Assembly: GCF_002000085.1 (NCBI RefSeq) | Contig: NZ_MUZU01000015.1 | Span: 1-64,000, forward strand | Direction of reading: 5' to 3' | From: Pseudocolwellia agarivorans | Lineage (GTDB): Bacteria > Pseudomonadota > Gammaproteobacteria > Enterobacterales > Alteromonadaceae | Length of the DNA stretch: 64,000 nt | Shown: piece by piece, positions 54,964 through 63,652 of the stretch | Layout: every line of letters starts with the position of its first letter | How positions within the stretch are numbered: the stretch's first letter is position 1 | The notes under the pieces: model-generated | What the model was told of the DNA's origin: nothing | Database searches by the model: none | Seen by the model: only the letters and a program-made list of their open reading frames with translations | Translations under genes and position numbers: made by a program

Positions 54964-57582
54964 TTAGCCGTTAGACTTTAAGAAATCGGTAGCAAACTTT
55001 TGCAATACCCCGCCGCCATTGTAAACGGAGACTTCTTCAGCTGTATCTAAACGACATTTAACTGGAATTTCAATGACTTCACCATTAGCTCTAGTCATGA
55101 CAACAGTCATAGCTCCACTTGGTGCTGTCGTACCTTCAACATCATAAGTTTCAGTACCGTCAATGCTATAAGTATTACGTGTATCACCATTAATAAATTC
55201 AAGCGGTAAAACCCCCATACCAATTAAATTAGTACGGTGAATACGTTCAAAACCTTCTGATACAATCACTTCAACACCTGCTAAACGAACACCTTTAGCT
55301 GCCCAATCACGTGATGAGCCTTGACCGTAATCAGCGCCAGCAATAATAATTAAAGGCTGTTTTCGTTCCATATAGGTTTCTATTGCTTCCCACATACGAG
55401 ATTCAACACCTTCAGGCTCTATACGTGCTAATGAACCTTGTTTAACTTTGCCGCTTTCGTCTCGACACATTTCGTTGAACAGTTTAGGGTTAGCAAACGT
55501 TGCGCGTTGCGTTGTTTCATGATCACCACGGTGTGTTGCGTACGAGTTAAAATCTTCTACCGGTAATCCCATTTTATGAAGATAAGCCCCTGAAGCACTA
55601 TTTAACTGAATAGCATTTGACGGTGATAAATGGTCTGTTGTGATATTGTCACCTAGCACAGCTAAAGGACGCATACCTTTCATAGTACGTTCGCCCGCTA
55701 ATGCACCTTCCCAATAAGGAGGTCGACGAATATAAGTACTTTTAAGATCCCAATCGTATAGCGGACTTTCAGCAGGCTCAAAAGCACCTAAGTCAAACAT
55801 TGGGGTATAAATTTTCTTGAATTGTTCAGGTTTTACAGCAGATTTAACAATGGCATCTATTTCTTCATCTGATGGCCAAATGTCTTTTAAGGTAATGTCA
55901 TTACCCTTTTGGTCTTGACCTAATACATCTTTTTCAATATCAAAACGTATCGTTCCAGCTAATGCATAAGCAACAACTAATGGTGGCGATGCTAAAAAAG
56001 CTTGTTTAGCGTGGGGATGAATACGCCCATCAAAATTACGATTACCTGATAATACCGCAGTTGAGTATAGGTCGCGGTCAATAATCTCTTGTTGAATTTT
56101 AGGATCTAATGCTCCCGACATGCCGTTACACGTAGTACAAGCGTAACCTACAATACCAAAGCCTAGTTTTTCCATTTCTGATAATAAACCAGCTTCTTCT
56201 AAGTAAAGTTTTGCTACTTTTGAACCGGGTGCAAATGAAGACTTAACCCAAGGTTTACGAACCAAACCTAATTCGTTAGCACGCTTTGCAATTAAACCAG
56301 CAGCCACAACATTACGTGGATTAGAGGTATTTGTACAAGACGTTATAGCCGCAATAATTACCGCGCCGTCTGGCATTTCGCCATTGGCTTCTTGCGCTTT
56401 ACAGGCATCTAAGTTTTTAGCAATATCTTTAGATACAAGATCTGCCGTTGCTAAACGACGATGTGGATTAGATGGGCCCGCTAAATTACGACATACGGTA
56501 GATAAATCAAATTCAATAACACGTGGATATTGAGCTTCAACTAAATCGTCGGCCCATAGTCCTGTATGTTTTGCGTATGTTTCAACTAATTCGACTTGTT
56601 CAGGCTCACGACCTGTTAACTTTAAGTAATCAATAGTTTGTTGATCTATGTAGAACATACCTGCTGATGCACCATATTCAGGTGTCATGTTTGAGATAGT
56701 TGCACGGTCACCAATGGTTAAATCTGTTGTCCCTTCTCCAAAAAATTCTAAATAACTAGAAACCACTTTTTGATTACGTAAAAACTCAGTGATAGCAAGT
56801 ACCATATCTGTTGCCGTAATGCCTGGCGCACGTTTACCTACTAGTTTTACACCAATAATATCAGGTAATCGCATCATAGATGGACGACCCAGCATAACGG
56901 TTTCAGCTTCTAAACCACCAACACCGATAGCAATAACACCTAAAGCATCAACATGTGGCGTATGTGAATCAGTACCCACACAAGTATCAGGAAAAGCAAC
57001 ACCGTCACGCAATTGAATAACAGGCGACATTTTTTCTAAATTAATTTGATGCATAATGCCGTTACCCGCAGGAATAACATCAACATTTTTGAAAGCGGTT
57101 TTGCTCCACTCAATAAATTTAAAGCGGTCTTTGTTACGGCGATCTTCTATATCACGGTTTTTTTGAAAGGCATCAGAGTCAAAACCCGGAGCTTCCACGG
57201 CAAGTGAATGATCTACAATGAGCTGAGTGGGTACAACAGGATTAACCTTAGACGGATCACCACCTTGTTCAGCAATCGCATCACGTAAACCCGCAAGATC
57301 AACCAATGCTGTTTGACCTAAAATATCATGACAAACAACTCGTGCAGGATACCAAGGAAAATCAAGTTCTTGTTTGCTTTCTATAAGCTGTTTTAACGAA
57401 TCAGTTAGTGTTGCTGGGTCACATCTACGTACTAACTGCTCAGCTAATACACGAGAGGTGTAAGGTAGCTTGGCGTAGCTACCTGGAGTAATTGCTTCAA
57501 CCGCTTCACGCGTATCAAAAAAATCAATGTTAACGCCGTTTACTTTATAGCCAGGCAACGGCTTGCGATAATCGTAATTCAT
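54964..57582 (-). CDS. acnD: Fe/S-dependent 2-methylisocitrate dehydratase AcnD
   Basis: An 872-residue aconitase-family enzyme dehydrating 2-methylcitrate to trans-2-methylaconitate, which PrpF then isomerises. The 4Fe-4S cysteines are in AAITSCTNTSNPRNVVAAGL and YACTTCNGMSG. VCHDILGQTALVDLAGLRDA and TDSHTPHVDALGVIAIGVGG are substrate-site regions, and GADYGQGSSRDWAAKG is the C-terminal swivel domain motif. The position in a prp operon with prpF and without prpD marks it as AcnD rather than AcnA. A 174-base spacer with a nested repeat separates it from prpC. Confidence 0.95.
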   Translation of the reverse strand: MNYDYRKPLPGYKVNGVNIDFFDTREAVEAITPGSYAKLPYTSRVLAEQLVRRCDPATLTDSLKQLIESKQELDFPWYPARVVCHDILGQTALVDLAGLRDAIAEQGGDPSKVNPVVPTQLIVDHSLAVEAPGFDSDAFQKNRDIEDRRNKDRFKFIEWSKTAFKNVDVIPAGNGIMHQINLEKMSPVIQLRDGVAFPDTCVGTDSHTPHVDALGVIAIGVGGLEAETVMLGRPSMMRLPDIIGVKLVGKRAPGITATDMVLAITEFLRNQKVVSSYLEFFGEGTTDLTIGDRATISNMTPEYGASAGMFYIDQQTIDYLKLTGREPEQVELVETYAKHTGLWADDLVEAQYPRVIEFDLSTVCRNLAGPSNPHRRLATADLVSKDIAKNLDACKAQEANGEMPDGAVIIAAITSCTNTSNPRNVVAAGLIAKRANELGLVRKPWVKSSFAPGSKVAKLYLEEAGLLSEMEKLGFGIVGYACTTCNGMSGALDPKIQQEIIDRDLYSTAVLSGNRNFDGRIHPHAKQAFLASPPLVVAYALAGTIRFDIEKDVLGQDQKGNDITLKDIWPSDEEIDAIVKSAVKPEQFKKIYTPMFDLGAFEPAESPLYDWDLKSTYIRRPPYWEGALAGERTMKGMRPLAVLGDNITTDHLSPSNAIQLNSASGAYLHKMGLPVEDFNSYATHRGDHETTQRATFANPKLFNEMCRDESGKVKQGSLARIEPEGVESRMWEAIETYMERKQPLIIIAGADYGQGSSRDWAAKGVRLAGVEVIVSEGFERIHRTNLIGMGVLPLEFINGDTRNTYSIDGTETYDVEGTTAPSGAMTVVMTRANGEVIEIPVKCRLDTAEEVSVYNGGGVLQKFATDFLKSNG

Positions 57583-57674
57583 AGTTTATTCCACTTTTTA
57601 TAAGGGAAAAGAAGTGAGGTAAACTATCACTTAATACACTCCCCCTATTAATATATTCGAGTTATTGACTATTA

Positions 57675-57732
57675 GTTCAAGGCAGAATGTTCGACGCATA
57701 GTTTTTCCTATGCGAGAACATTCTAACGAAAA
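57675..57732. repeat. Nested-hairpin (REP-like) repeat, copy 2
   Basis: AGAATGTTC pairs with GAACATTCT (outer) and GCATAG with CTATGC (inner, six-base loop). The left end GTTCAAGGCAGAA and right end TTCTAACGAA match copy 1 at 54888-54949 in pattern, while the inner stem differs, as if the loop region varies. It lies 25 bases beyond the prpC stop. Confidence 0.58.
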
Positions 57733-57756
57733 CCTTATGAAAAATAACCAGTCAAA

Positions 57757-58881
57757 TTACCTTTCAGATATAGCAACAACCTTACGTGGCTCTGCTCCTG
57801 TATAATCAGCACTCGGACGAATAATACGGTTATTAACACGTTGCTCCATTACATGAGCTGCCCAGCCAGTTAAGCGCGAACATACAAAAATTGGCGTAAA
57901 TAACTTAGTTGGAATGCCCATATAGTTATAAGTTGACGCATGGAAAAAATCAGCATTACAAAATAGCTTTTTGGTGTCCCACATAAACTCTTCACACGCT
58001 ACAGAAATATCGTATAAAGAAGTATCACCATTTTCAGCGGCTAGCTTTTCAGACCATGCCTTGATCACTACATTACGAGGATCAGAAGTACGGTAGATAG
58101 CGTGACCAAAGCCCATTATTTTTTCTTTACGCTCTAACATGCCAGCCATTTGTTCTTTAGCATCGGCTGGAGATTTGAACTTAAGGATCATATCCATAGC
58201 AGCTTCGTTAGCCCCACCGTGAAGTGGGCCACGTAAAGTACCAATAGCACCTGTGATACATGAAAACATGTCTGATAATGTTGAGGCACATACGCGTGCG
58301 GTAAAAGTAGAAGCGTTAAATTCGTGTTCTGCATATAAAATTAATGAGACATCCATTACACGTTTATGCTGCTCTGAAGGTTCTTTTTGGTTTAATAAAC
58401 GTAAGAAATGACCACCTAATGAATCTTCATCAGTCATACAATCAATTTCTACACCATCGTGGGAGTATTTATACCAGTAACACATAATCGCAGGGAAAGC
58501 CGCAAGTAAACGATTTGCAGCACGACGTGCTTCAGAAAAGTCACTTTCTGGTTCAATATTACCTAAAATAGAACAACCCGTACGCATAACATCCATAGGA
58601 TGAGTTTCTTTAGGAATAAGTTTTAATACTGATTTTACCGCTTCAGGTAAATCACGCATGGTTTTTAATTCAGCTTTATAAGCATCTAATTGTGCTTGAT
58701 TAGGTAATTCGCCGTTAAAAAGTAAATAGGCTACTTCTTCAAACGTTGAGTTTTCAGCAAGATCAGCAACATCATAACCACAATACGTTAAACCACTTCC
58801 TGATTTACCCACTGTACATAATTTTGTTTCGCCAGCACTCTGACCACGTAAACCTGCACCACTTAATTTCTTATCTACCAT
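57757..58881 (-). CDS. prpC: 2-methylcitrate synthase
   Basis: A 374-residue citrate-synthase-family enzyme condensing propionyl-CoA with oxaloacetate. LSGAGLRGQSAGETKLCTVG opens it. The catalytic histidines are in LYAEHEFNASTFTARV and GPLHGGANEAAM, and the aspartate near the C-terminus is in CNADFFHASTYNYMGI. ETHPMDVMRTG is typical of PrpC over GltA. It is third in the prp operon after gntR and prpB. Confidence 0.96.
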   Translation of the reverse strand: MVDKKLSGAGLRGQSAGETKLCTVGKSGSGLTYCGYDVADLAENSTFEEVAYLLFNGELPNQAQLDAYKAELKTMRDLPEAVKSVLKLIPKETHPMDVMRTGCSILGNIEPESDFSEARRAANRLLAAFPAIMCYWYKYSHDGVEIDCMTDEDSLGGHFLRLLNQKEPSEQHKRVMDVSLILYAEHEFNASTFTARVCASTLSDMFSCITGAIGTLRGPLHGGANEAAMDMILKFKSPADAKEQMAGMLERKEKIMGFGHAIYRTSDPRNVVIKAWSEKLAAENGDTSLYDISVACEEFMWDTKKLFCNADFFHASTYNYMGIPTKLFTPIFVCSRLTGWAAHVMEQRVNNRIIRPSADYTGAEPRKVVAISER

Positions 58882-58961
58882 AATATGTTCCTTAACTAAC
58901 TTGTTGTATCAGTAATTTTTAATCGTTATTTTCAAATTGTAATTTGAATTATTTATTGTTT

Positions 58962-59852
58962 TTATTTGTTTTTGCCTTCAGCAAATAGGCTATCTAGCTT
59001 TTGTTCGTAATCGTGATAGCCAAGGTAATCGTATAAATCCATACGTGTTTGCATATTGTCGATTTCAGCTTTTTGGTCGCCATCAGCTAATAATGTTTTA
59101 TAAACCGATTCTGCAGCTTTATTCATTGCTCTAAAAGCAGATAAAGGATAAAGCACCATGGCACAGCCCCACTCACCTAGTTGTTCTTTATTCCAAAGCT
59201 CTGTTTGCCCAAACTCTGTAATATTAGCAAGTAGTGGAACATCTAATGCTTCTGAAAAGGCACGATAATGCTCTTCTGTTTTTATTGCTTCAGCAAAAAT
59301 ACCATCAGCACCTGCGGCTACATAAGCTTTAGCTCTTTCTATTGCTGATTCTAAGCCTTCTTGTGCGAATGCATCTGTACGCGCCATAATAAAAAAATCT
59401 GGGTCAGTTCGTGCATCAACAGCCGCTTTGATACGGTCTACCATTTCTTCAATTGAAACAATTTCTTTATTTGGACGATGGCCACAACGCTTTTGAGCTA
59501 CTTGATCTTCAAGATGAACCGCCGCCGCTCCCGCTTTTTCCATATCACGAACAGTTTTAGCAATATTAAAAGCGCCACCCCAGCCTGTATCAATATCAAC
59601 AAGTAAAGGTAAGCTTGATGCCGACGTTATACGTTGTACATCTGCAATAACATCATTTAACGATGTCATGCCTAAATCGGGTAACCCGTAAGAAGCATTA
59701 GCAACACCACCACCAGAAAGGTAAATAGCTTGATGCCCTAACTTTTCTGCCATCATGGCACAATAAGCATTGATGGTTCCCACCACTTGTAGTGGTTTAT
59801 TGTTTTGTAATGCTTGTCTAAATTTTTTACCTGGTGATTGTATTAAAGTCAT
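58962..59852 (-). CDS. prpB: Methylisocitrate lyase
   Basis: A 296-residue lyase cleaving 2-methylisocitrate to pyruvate and succinate, the last step of the cycle. The active-site loop is [19 protein letters not shown] with KRCGH, and [17 protein letters not shown] provides magnesium ligands. The start is the ATG at 59852, with GGGGA six bases upstream; the ATG at 59864 lies on the other side of that sequence, would overlap it, and gives a longer N-terminus than the family. It follows the gntR regulator by 32 bases. Confidence 0.96.
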   Translation of the reverse strand: MTLIQSPGKKFRQALQNNKPLQVVGTINAYCAMMAEKLGHQAIYLSGGGVANASYGLPDLGMTSLNDVIADVQRITSASSLPLLVDIDTGWGGAFNIAKTVRDMEKAGAAAVHLEDQVAQKRCGHRPNKEIVSIEEMVDRIKAAVDARTDPDFFIMARTDAFAQEGLESAIERAKAYVAAGADGIFAEAIKTEEHYRAFSEALDVPLLANITEFGQTELWNKEQLGEWGCAMVLYPLSAFRAMNKAAESVYKTLLADGDQKAEIDNMQTRMDLYDYLGYHDYEQKLDSLFAEGKNK

Positions 59853-59884
59853 ATTTATCCCCATTTTAATAAATGAATAGTTAA

Positions 59885-60580
59885 TTAAATCTGTTCGGCT
59901 ATTTTTCTTTCGATATTTTTACGAGAAGCTGCAATGTGGCGACGCATTAAAAATTCGGCTAGTTCACCGTCCCTGTCTGCGATTGCTTGAATAATTTGAG
60001 AGTGCTCTTGAAAAGCACGTGTTGCTCTTGAGCTTTTCATACCAAATTGAATACGGTACATACGAACCAGATGGTATAACTGGCCGCAAAGAATATTAAT
60101 AAGCTGTTGGTTGTGACTACCTAGAATTATTTTGTAATGGAAATCCACATCTCCTTCTTCTTGGTAATAAGAAATACCATCTTTTAGATCTTGTTGCTTA
60201 CCATGCTCTTCTAACATTTCTCGCATGCTAACAATTTCGTCATCAGTCATGTTCATTGCAGCTTGTCTACACGCCATGCCTTCTAGCGCTTCACGTGTAA
60301 TATAGAGCTCTAACAATCCTTCAATTGAACAATCTACAACACGTGAACCTACATTGGCTTTGCGTTCAATTAAGTGACATTTTTCTAATCGATTCAATGC
60401 TTCGCGCAAAGTAGAACGACTAATTTCAAACTTCTTAGCGAGTTCAGGCTCACTTATTTTACTGCCTGCTCGTATCTTCCCACTTACAATTTGATGGAGA
60501 AGCTGCTCGTAAACTTTATCAGCAGTAGTTACTGGAGCTAAGTGTGTTGGATTTTTTAAAGGTACAAAATCTAAAGACAT
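59885..60580 (-). CDS. GntR/FCD-family regulator of the prp operon
   Basis: A 231-residue regulator. The winged helix covers about 20-85 ([40 protein letters not shown]), and the helical FCD ligand domain follows ([31 protein letters not shown]). It heads the methylcitrate operon and so should sense propionyl-CoA-derived metabolites such as methylcitrate. Palindromic GTCGAC sites at 60584-60595 and 60656-60667 lie just upstream and are likely its operators, giving autoregulation of the whole operon. In some relatives this regulator is called PrpR, though it is unrelated to the enterobacterial sigma-54 PrpR. Confidence 0.9.
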   Translation of the reverse strand: MSLDFVPLKNPTHLAPVTTADKVYEQLLHQIVSGKIRAGSKISEPELAKKFEISRSTLREALNRLEKCHLIERKANVGSRVVDCSIEGLLELYITREALEGMACRQAAMNMTDDEIVSMREMLEEHGKQQDLKDGISYYQEEGDVDFHYKIILGSHNQQLINILCGQLYHLVRMYRIQFGMKSSRATRAFQEHSQIIQAIADRDGELAEFLMRRHIAASRKNIERKIAEQI

Positions 60581-60583
60581 AAA

Positions 60584-60595
60584 ATTGTCGACATA
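60584..60595. promoter_or_regulatory. GntR operator, proximal site
   Basis: ATTGTCGACATA, matching the perfect distal palindrome at 60656-60667 in 10 of 12 positions. It begins four bases before the gntR ATG on the coding side, so binding would also block ribosome access or elongation by polymerase. Confidence 0.7.
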
Positions 60596-60655
60596 TTTTA
60601 TTGAATGGTAGGATTATAGGCGATAAATAAAATAGATCAACCATAAGCAACAAAT

Positions 60656-60667
60656 ATTGTCGACAAT
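60656..60667. promoter_or_regulatory. GntR operator, distal site
   Basis: ATTGTCGACAAT is a perfect 12-bp palindrome 75 bases upstream of the gntR start and 72 bp centre to centre from the proximal copy. I recall this motif as the operator of GntR-type PrpR in Shewanella and relatives. Confidence 0.75.
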
Positions 60668-60766
60668 TACACAAAGATAATAAAAATAAAGTTCTATAAG
60701 CCATATTGGCTACCAAAAGAAAGGATAATAAATAAGAAGATAAAACATTAAAATAAAGAAGATAAA

Positions 60767-61996
60767 TTAGCCAAAAAAACAATAACAAACACTTATGGCG
60801 GCAATAATACCCGCTGCATCAGCAATTAAACCACAGCTTACGGCATGCCTACTGTACTTAATACCGACAGAGCCAAAATACACAGCAAGTACATAAAAAG
60901 TGGTTTCTGTTGAACCTTGAATGATAGAAGCTAACCTACCTGCGAAAGAATCTGCACCATGAGTATTCATGGTTTCAATCATCATAGCTCTTGCGCCTGA
61001 ACCACTTAAAGGTTTCATCATAGCGGTAGGTAACGCATCAATAAAACGTGTATCCATGCCTAAAAATATTGCAAGACTTCTAAATATGTCGACAATTACA
61101 TCTAAAGCACCACTAGCTCGAAATACGCCAATAGCGCATAACATGGCCAGTAAATAAGGAATAAGCTTAATGCTTGTTTCAAATCCTTCCTTAGCGCCTT
61201 CAATAAAACTGTTATATACATCAATTTTTTTACGAACCGCTGCGGCTATAAAAAGAATGAGCGTGCTAAATATTAATATATTACCAAATAAGGATGACTG
61301 TGTTGATAATGCTTGAGACGTTAACGCAGCAAAATAGACCGTAACACCACCAATAAGGGCGATAGCAGCAGATAAGTAAAGCAACACCACTGGGTGATAC
61401 AATTTTATTTTTTGAACAGTTGCTACAGCCAGTAATCCTGCAAATGTGGAAGCAAACGTAGCTAAAATAATAGGAATAAAAACATCGGTGGGATTTACAG
61501 CGCCCTGCTGTGCCCTATAAACAAAAACAGCAACAGGAAACAGAGTAACAGAAGAAGTATTTAACACTAAAAATAAAATTTGAGCATTAGTAGCTGTATC
61601 TTTTTTGGGATTTAACGTTTGTAAATCTTGCATCGCCTTTAACCCTAATGGCGTTGCTGCGTTATCTATGCCTAAAAAATTAGCTGACAAATTCATTGTC
61701 ATTGAGCCAATAGCAGGATGCCCTTTGGGTACTTCAGGCATTAATTTAGAAAACAATGGCGAAATAGCAATTGCGAGCTTATTAATGAGGCCTGCATTCT
61801 CTGCTATTTTCATCATACCTAGCCAAAAAGCTAATATACCGATTAATCCAATAGCAATGTCTACAGTAACTGAAGACATATCAAAAATAGACTTAATTAT
61901 TTTTTCAAAGATAAGAGCATCACCCATGACTCCCCATTGATACAAGGCTGAAATAAAGGCAATAAAAAAGAAGCTGATCCAGAGACGATTTAACAC
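60767..61996 (-). CDS. Fused SpmA/SpmB-like nucleoside-recognition membrane protein
   Basis: A 409-residue integral membrane protein with about ten helices. The N-terminal half corresponds to SpmA (FWLGMMKIAENAGLINKLAI, MTMNLSANFLGIDNAATPLG) and the C-terminal half to SpmB (LIPYLLAMLCAIGVFRASGA, MKPLSGSGARAMMIE, QGSTETTFYVLAVYFGSVG). Spm proteins were named in Bacillus spore maturation; the fused form in non-sporulating bacteria has an unproven, possibly nucleoside- or metabolite-transport, role. It is upstream of the prp operon on the same strand, 186 bases from gntR, with no terminator seen between. The 485-base spacer upstream holds its promoter. Confidence 0.88.
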   Translation of the reverse strand: MLNRLWISFFFIAFISALYQWGVMGDALIFEKIIKSIFDMSSVTVDIAIGLIGILAFWLGMMKIAENAGLINKLAIAISPLFSKLMPEVPKGHPAIGSMTMNLSANFLGIDNAATPLGLKAMQDLQTLNPKKDTATNAQILFLVLNTSSVTLFPVAVFVYRAQQGAVNPTDVFIPIILATFASTFAGLLAVATVQKIKLYHPVVLLYLSAAIALIGGVTVYFAALTSQALSTQSSLFGNILIFSTLILFIAAAVRKKIDVYNSFIEGAKEGFETSIKLIPYLLAMLCAIGVFRASGALDVIVDIFRSLAIFLGMDTRFIDALPTAMMKPLSGSGARAMMIETMNTHGADSFAGRLASIIQGSTETTFYVLAVYFGSVGIKYSRHAVSCGLIADAAGIIAAISVCYCFFG

Positions 61997-62338
61997 AAAA
62001 GACTTTTATACAAAAAATATTGAAAAGATAATGACATATTTAATCATACAATAATAGTTCAGCCATATAGGCGTTACATCCAAAATATCGTTTTTAAAAA
62101 CTAAAATATGAATTTGATTTAGGAGCTGTTAATTTTTTATAAAAATAATGCAAAAGTCACAGGTTCAAATATTCAATCTATCGTAAATATTATATTACAA
62201 AGGCTAAATAAATTTAAATGCTATCACAAAACACCAATAGATAAATAAAGCATGCTTTTTATATATAAATATCAATAAGTAATAAATATTAAAAATAAAT
62301 TAGCATTAATAAGATATTACACTACACTTAGTTATTAC

Positions 62339-62354
62339 TAAGTTAATTAACTTA
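62339..62354. promoter_or_regulatory. 16-bp perfect palindrome in the 61997-62481 spacer
   Basis: TAAGTTAATTAACTTA is self-complementary over all 16 bases. It lies 54 bases before the tiny open frame at 62408 on the plus strand and could be an operator for it, or for the minus-strand spm gene 340 bases away. The remaining sequence at 61997-62338 shows only AT-rich tracts. Confidence 0.4.
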
Positions 62355-62407
62355 ACGAAAAATAATTGCTCGCTGCATTATTATTTTTTACGGATAGGCT
62401 TTTTAGC

Positions 62408-62443
62408 ATGGGTTCTTTATTTGAACCTCCCCCTCAACCCTAA
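62408..62443 (+). other. Tiny open frame in a candidate small transcript
   Basis: ATG at 62408 opens an 11-codon frame, MGSLFEPPPQP, whose stop codon lies within the left arm of the strong plus-strand terminator at 62436-62463. There is no clear Shine-Dalgarno (AGGCT lies about 10 bases upstream). No other plus-strand gene precedes the terminator within 20 kb, so a separate short transcript is likely. Whether it is a peptide or only a small RNA cannot be decided. Confidence 0.35.
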
Positions 62444-62463
62444 ACTAGTGATAGTTTGGGGTT
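62436..62463 (+). terminator. Strong plus-strand terminator
   Basis: AACCCTAAACTA pairs with TAGTTTGGGGTT (12 bp, one G-T) around a GTGA loop, followed by ATTTTTAT on the plus strand. On the minus strand the sequence after it is GAGGGGGAGG, not a T-run, so it is not the tatD terminator. Confidence 0.75.
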
Positions 62464-62481
62464 ATTTTTATCTACTAAACC

Positions 62482-63261
62482 TTACCTGTTAAATAAAGTA
62501 TTGAAATTTTGCGTAGAAATTTTTGCTATGTGCTCCACAGATTGGCCACGGATACTCGCAAGATGTTTTGCAACCTCAACCACGTAAGCTGGCTGGTTTT
62601 GTTTACCTCGATGAGGAACCGGCGCTAAATAAGGGGAGTCGGTTTCAATCAATATTCTATCGTCTGGTATTTTTTGAGCCACCTCTCTTAATTCTGTTGC
62701 ATTTTTAAAGGTAACAATACCAGAAAAAGAAATATAAAAGCCTAAATCAATGGCTTGTTCAGCCATTTCCCAGCTTTCAGTAAAGCAATGTAAAATTCCA
62801 CCTACGTTTTGTGCATTTTCATCACGCAATACTTTCAGGGTATCTTCCTGGGCATCACGAGTATGAATAATAAGAGGTTTATTCACTTTATTAGCCACTC
62901 TTACATGCTTAATAAAAGAATCTAATTGCACTTCTTTAGTTTCAGGCGCATAGAAATAATCAAGCCCGGTTTCACCCACCGCAATAACACGTTCATTTTG
63001 AGATAATGTCAACAATTCACCTTCATCGACTTCATCTTCTTGATTTAAAGGATGCATTCCACATGATAGAGATACATTTTCATATTTCTTTGTGATGTCT
63101 GCCATAGCAGGAAAATCTTTTAAAGTAACACTTACACAAAGGATATGTTCAACATTGACCTGTGCGGCTGACTCAAGAACCTTATCTAAATTATTGTCAA
63201 ATTCTTCAAGTTTTAAACGGTCTAAATGACAATGTGAATCGATAAACAAACTACTCTCCAA
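62482..63261 (-). CDS. TatD-family metal-dependent hydrolase (YcfH type)
   Basis: A 259-residue TIM-barrel hydrolase. Metal ligands are in FIDSHCHLDR (two His), VAVGETGLDYF (Glu), PLIIHTRDAQEDTL (His), LHCFTES (His) and LIETDSPYLAP (Asp). It is the YcfH paralogue by position: holB-pilZ-ycfH is a conserved gammaproteobacterial order. The family members have 3'-5' exonuclease or D-aminoacyl-tRNA deacylase activity; which applies here is not settled by sequence. Its start is 64 bases after the pilZ stop, with an inverted repeat in between. Confidence 0.9.
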   Translation of the reverse strand: MESSLFIDSHCHLDRLKLEEFDNNLDKVLESAAQVNVEHILCVSVTLKDFPAMADITKKYENVSLSCGMHPLNQEDEVDEGELLTLSQNERVIAVGETGLDYFYAPETKEVQLDSFIKHVRVANKVNKPLIIHTRDAQEDTLKVLRDENAQNVGGILHCFTESWEMAEQAIDLGFYISFSGIVTFKNATELREVAQKIPDDRILIETDSPYLAPVPHRGKQNQPAYVVEVAKHLASIRGQSVEHIAKISTQNFNTLFNR

Positions 63262-63292
63262 TAATAGTGAATTAACAAAGGATAAAGAAAGG

Positions 63293-63321
63293 TATTAGGT
63301 TATTAATATAACAACCTAATA
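63293..63321. other. Inverted repeat between pilZ and tatD
   Basis: TATTAGGTT and AACCTAATA pair perfectly over 9 bp with an 11-base loop. No T-run follows on the minus strand, so it is more likely an mRNA stability or processing element than a terminator. Confidence 0.45.
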
Positions 63322-63325
63322 ATAA

Positions 63326-63652
63326 TTACATGGTTAAAGTAGGATCTGATGAATTTAAAAAGCGAGCTATATATTTTTCAATTTGATTTCTTATATTGTC
63401 AGGATCATCAGTAAAACTAACGCCAACTCCTGCTGGAGTTCCACTTTGTGAGCCTATAGGTGTTAACCAACACACCTCCCCCTTAACTTCTGAATTCTCC
63501 AAAGCATCGGGTAAAGAAACTTCAAGTATAACTTCAGTACCTAATTCAAGTTTTGCATTCGTTTTATAAAAAAGGCCCCCGTTTTTTAAAAATGGCATGT
63601 AAGATTGATATAATTCTCGTTCTGAAATAAATTCTACGTATATATTTTTCAA
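63326..63652 (-). CDS. pilZ: Type IV pilus PilZ-domain protein
   Basis: A 108-residue PilZ protein of the type IV pilus class: ELYQSYMPFLKNGGLFYKTN, LGTEVILEVSLPDALE, VKGEVCWLTPIGSQ and the C-terminal SSDPTLTM. The RxxxR motif needed for cyclic-di-GMP binding is absent, as in Pseudomonas PilZ, so it probably works by protein contacts with PilB and FimX-like partners. The ATG overlaps the holB stop (ATGA at 63649-63652), so they are cotranscribed. Confidence 0.93.
   Translation of the reverse strand: MKNIYVEFISERELYQSYMPFLKNGGLFYKTNAKLELGTEVILEVSLPDALENSEVKGEVCWLTPIGSQSGTPAGVGVSFTDDPDNIRNQIEKYIARFLNSSDPTLTM

Noticed and set aside
61085-61097. TGTCGACA sequence inside the spm fusion gene, like the GntR operator
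   Set aside because: It encodes the in-frame IVDIF stretch and matches only the central 8 bases plus one arm; a chance occurrence is more likely than an operator.
62436-62463. The hairpin as terminator of tatD
   Set aside because: The minus strand lacks a T-run after the stem, whereas the plus strand has one, so the orientation is opposite to tatD.
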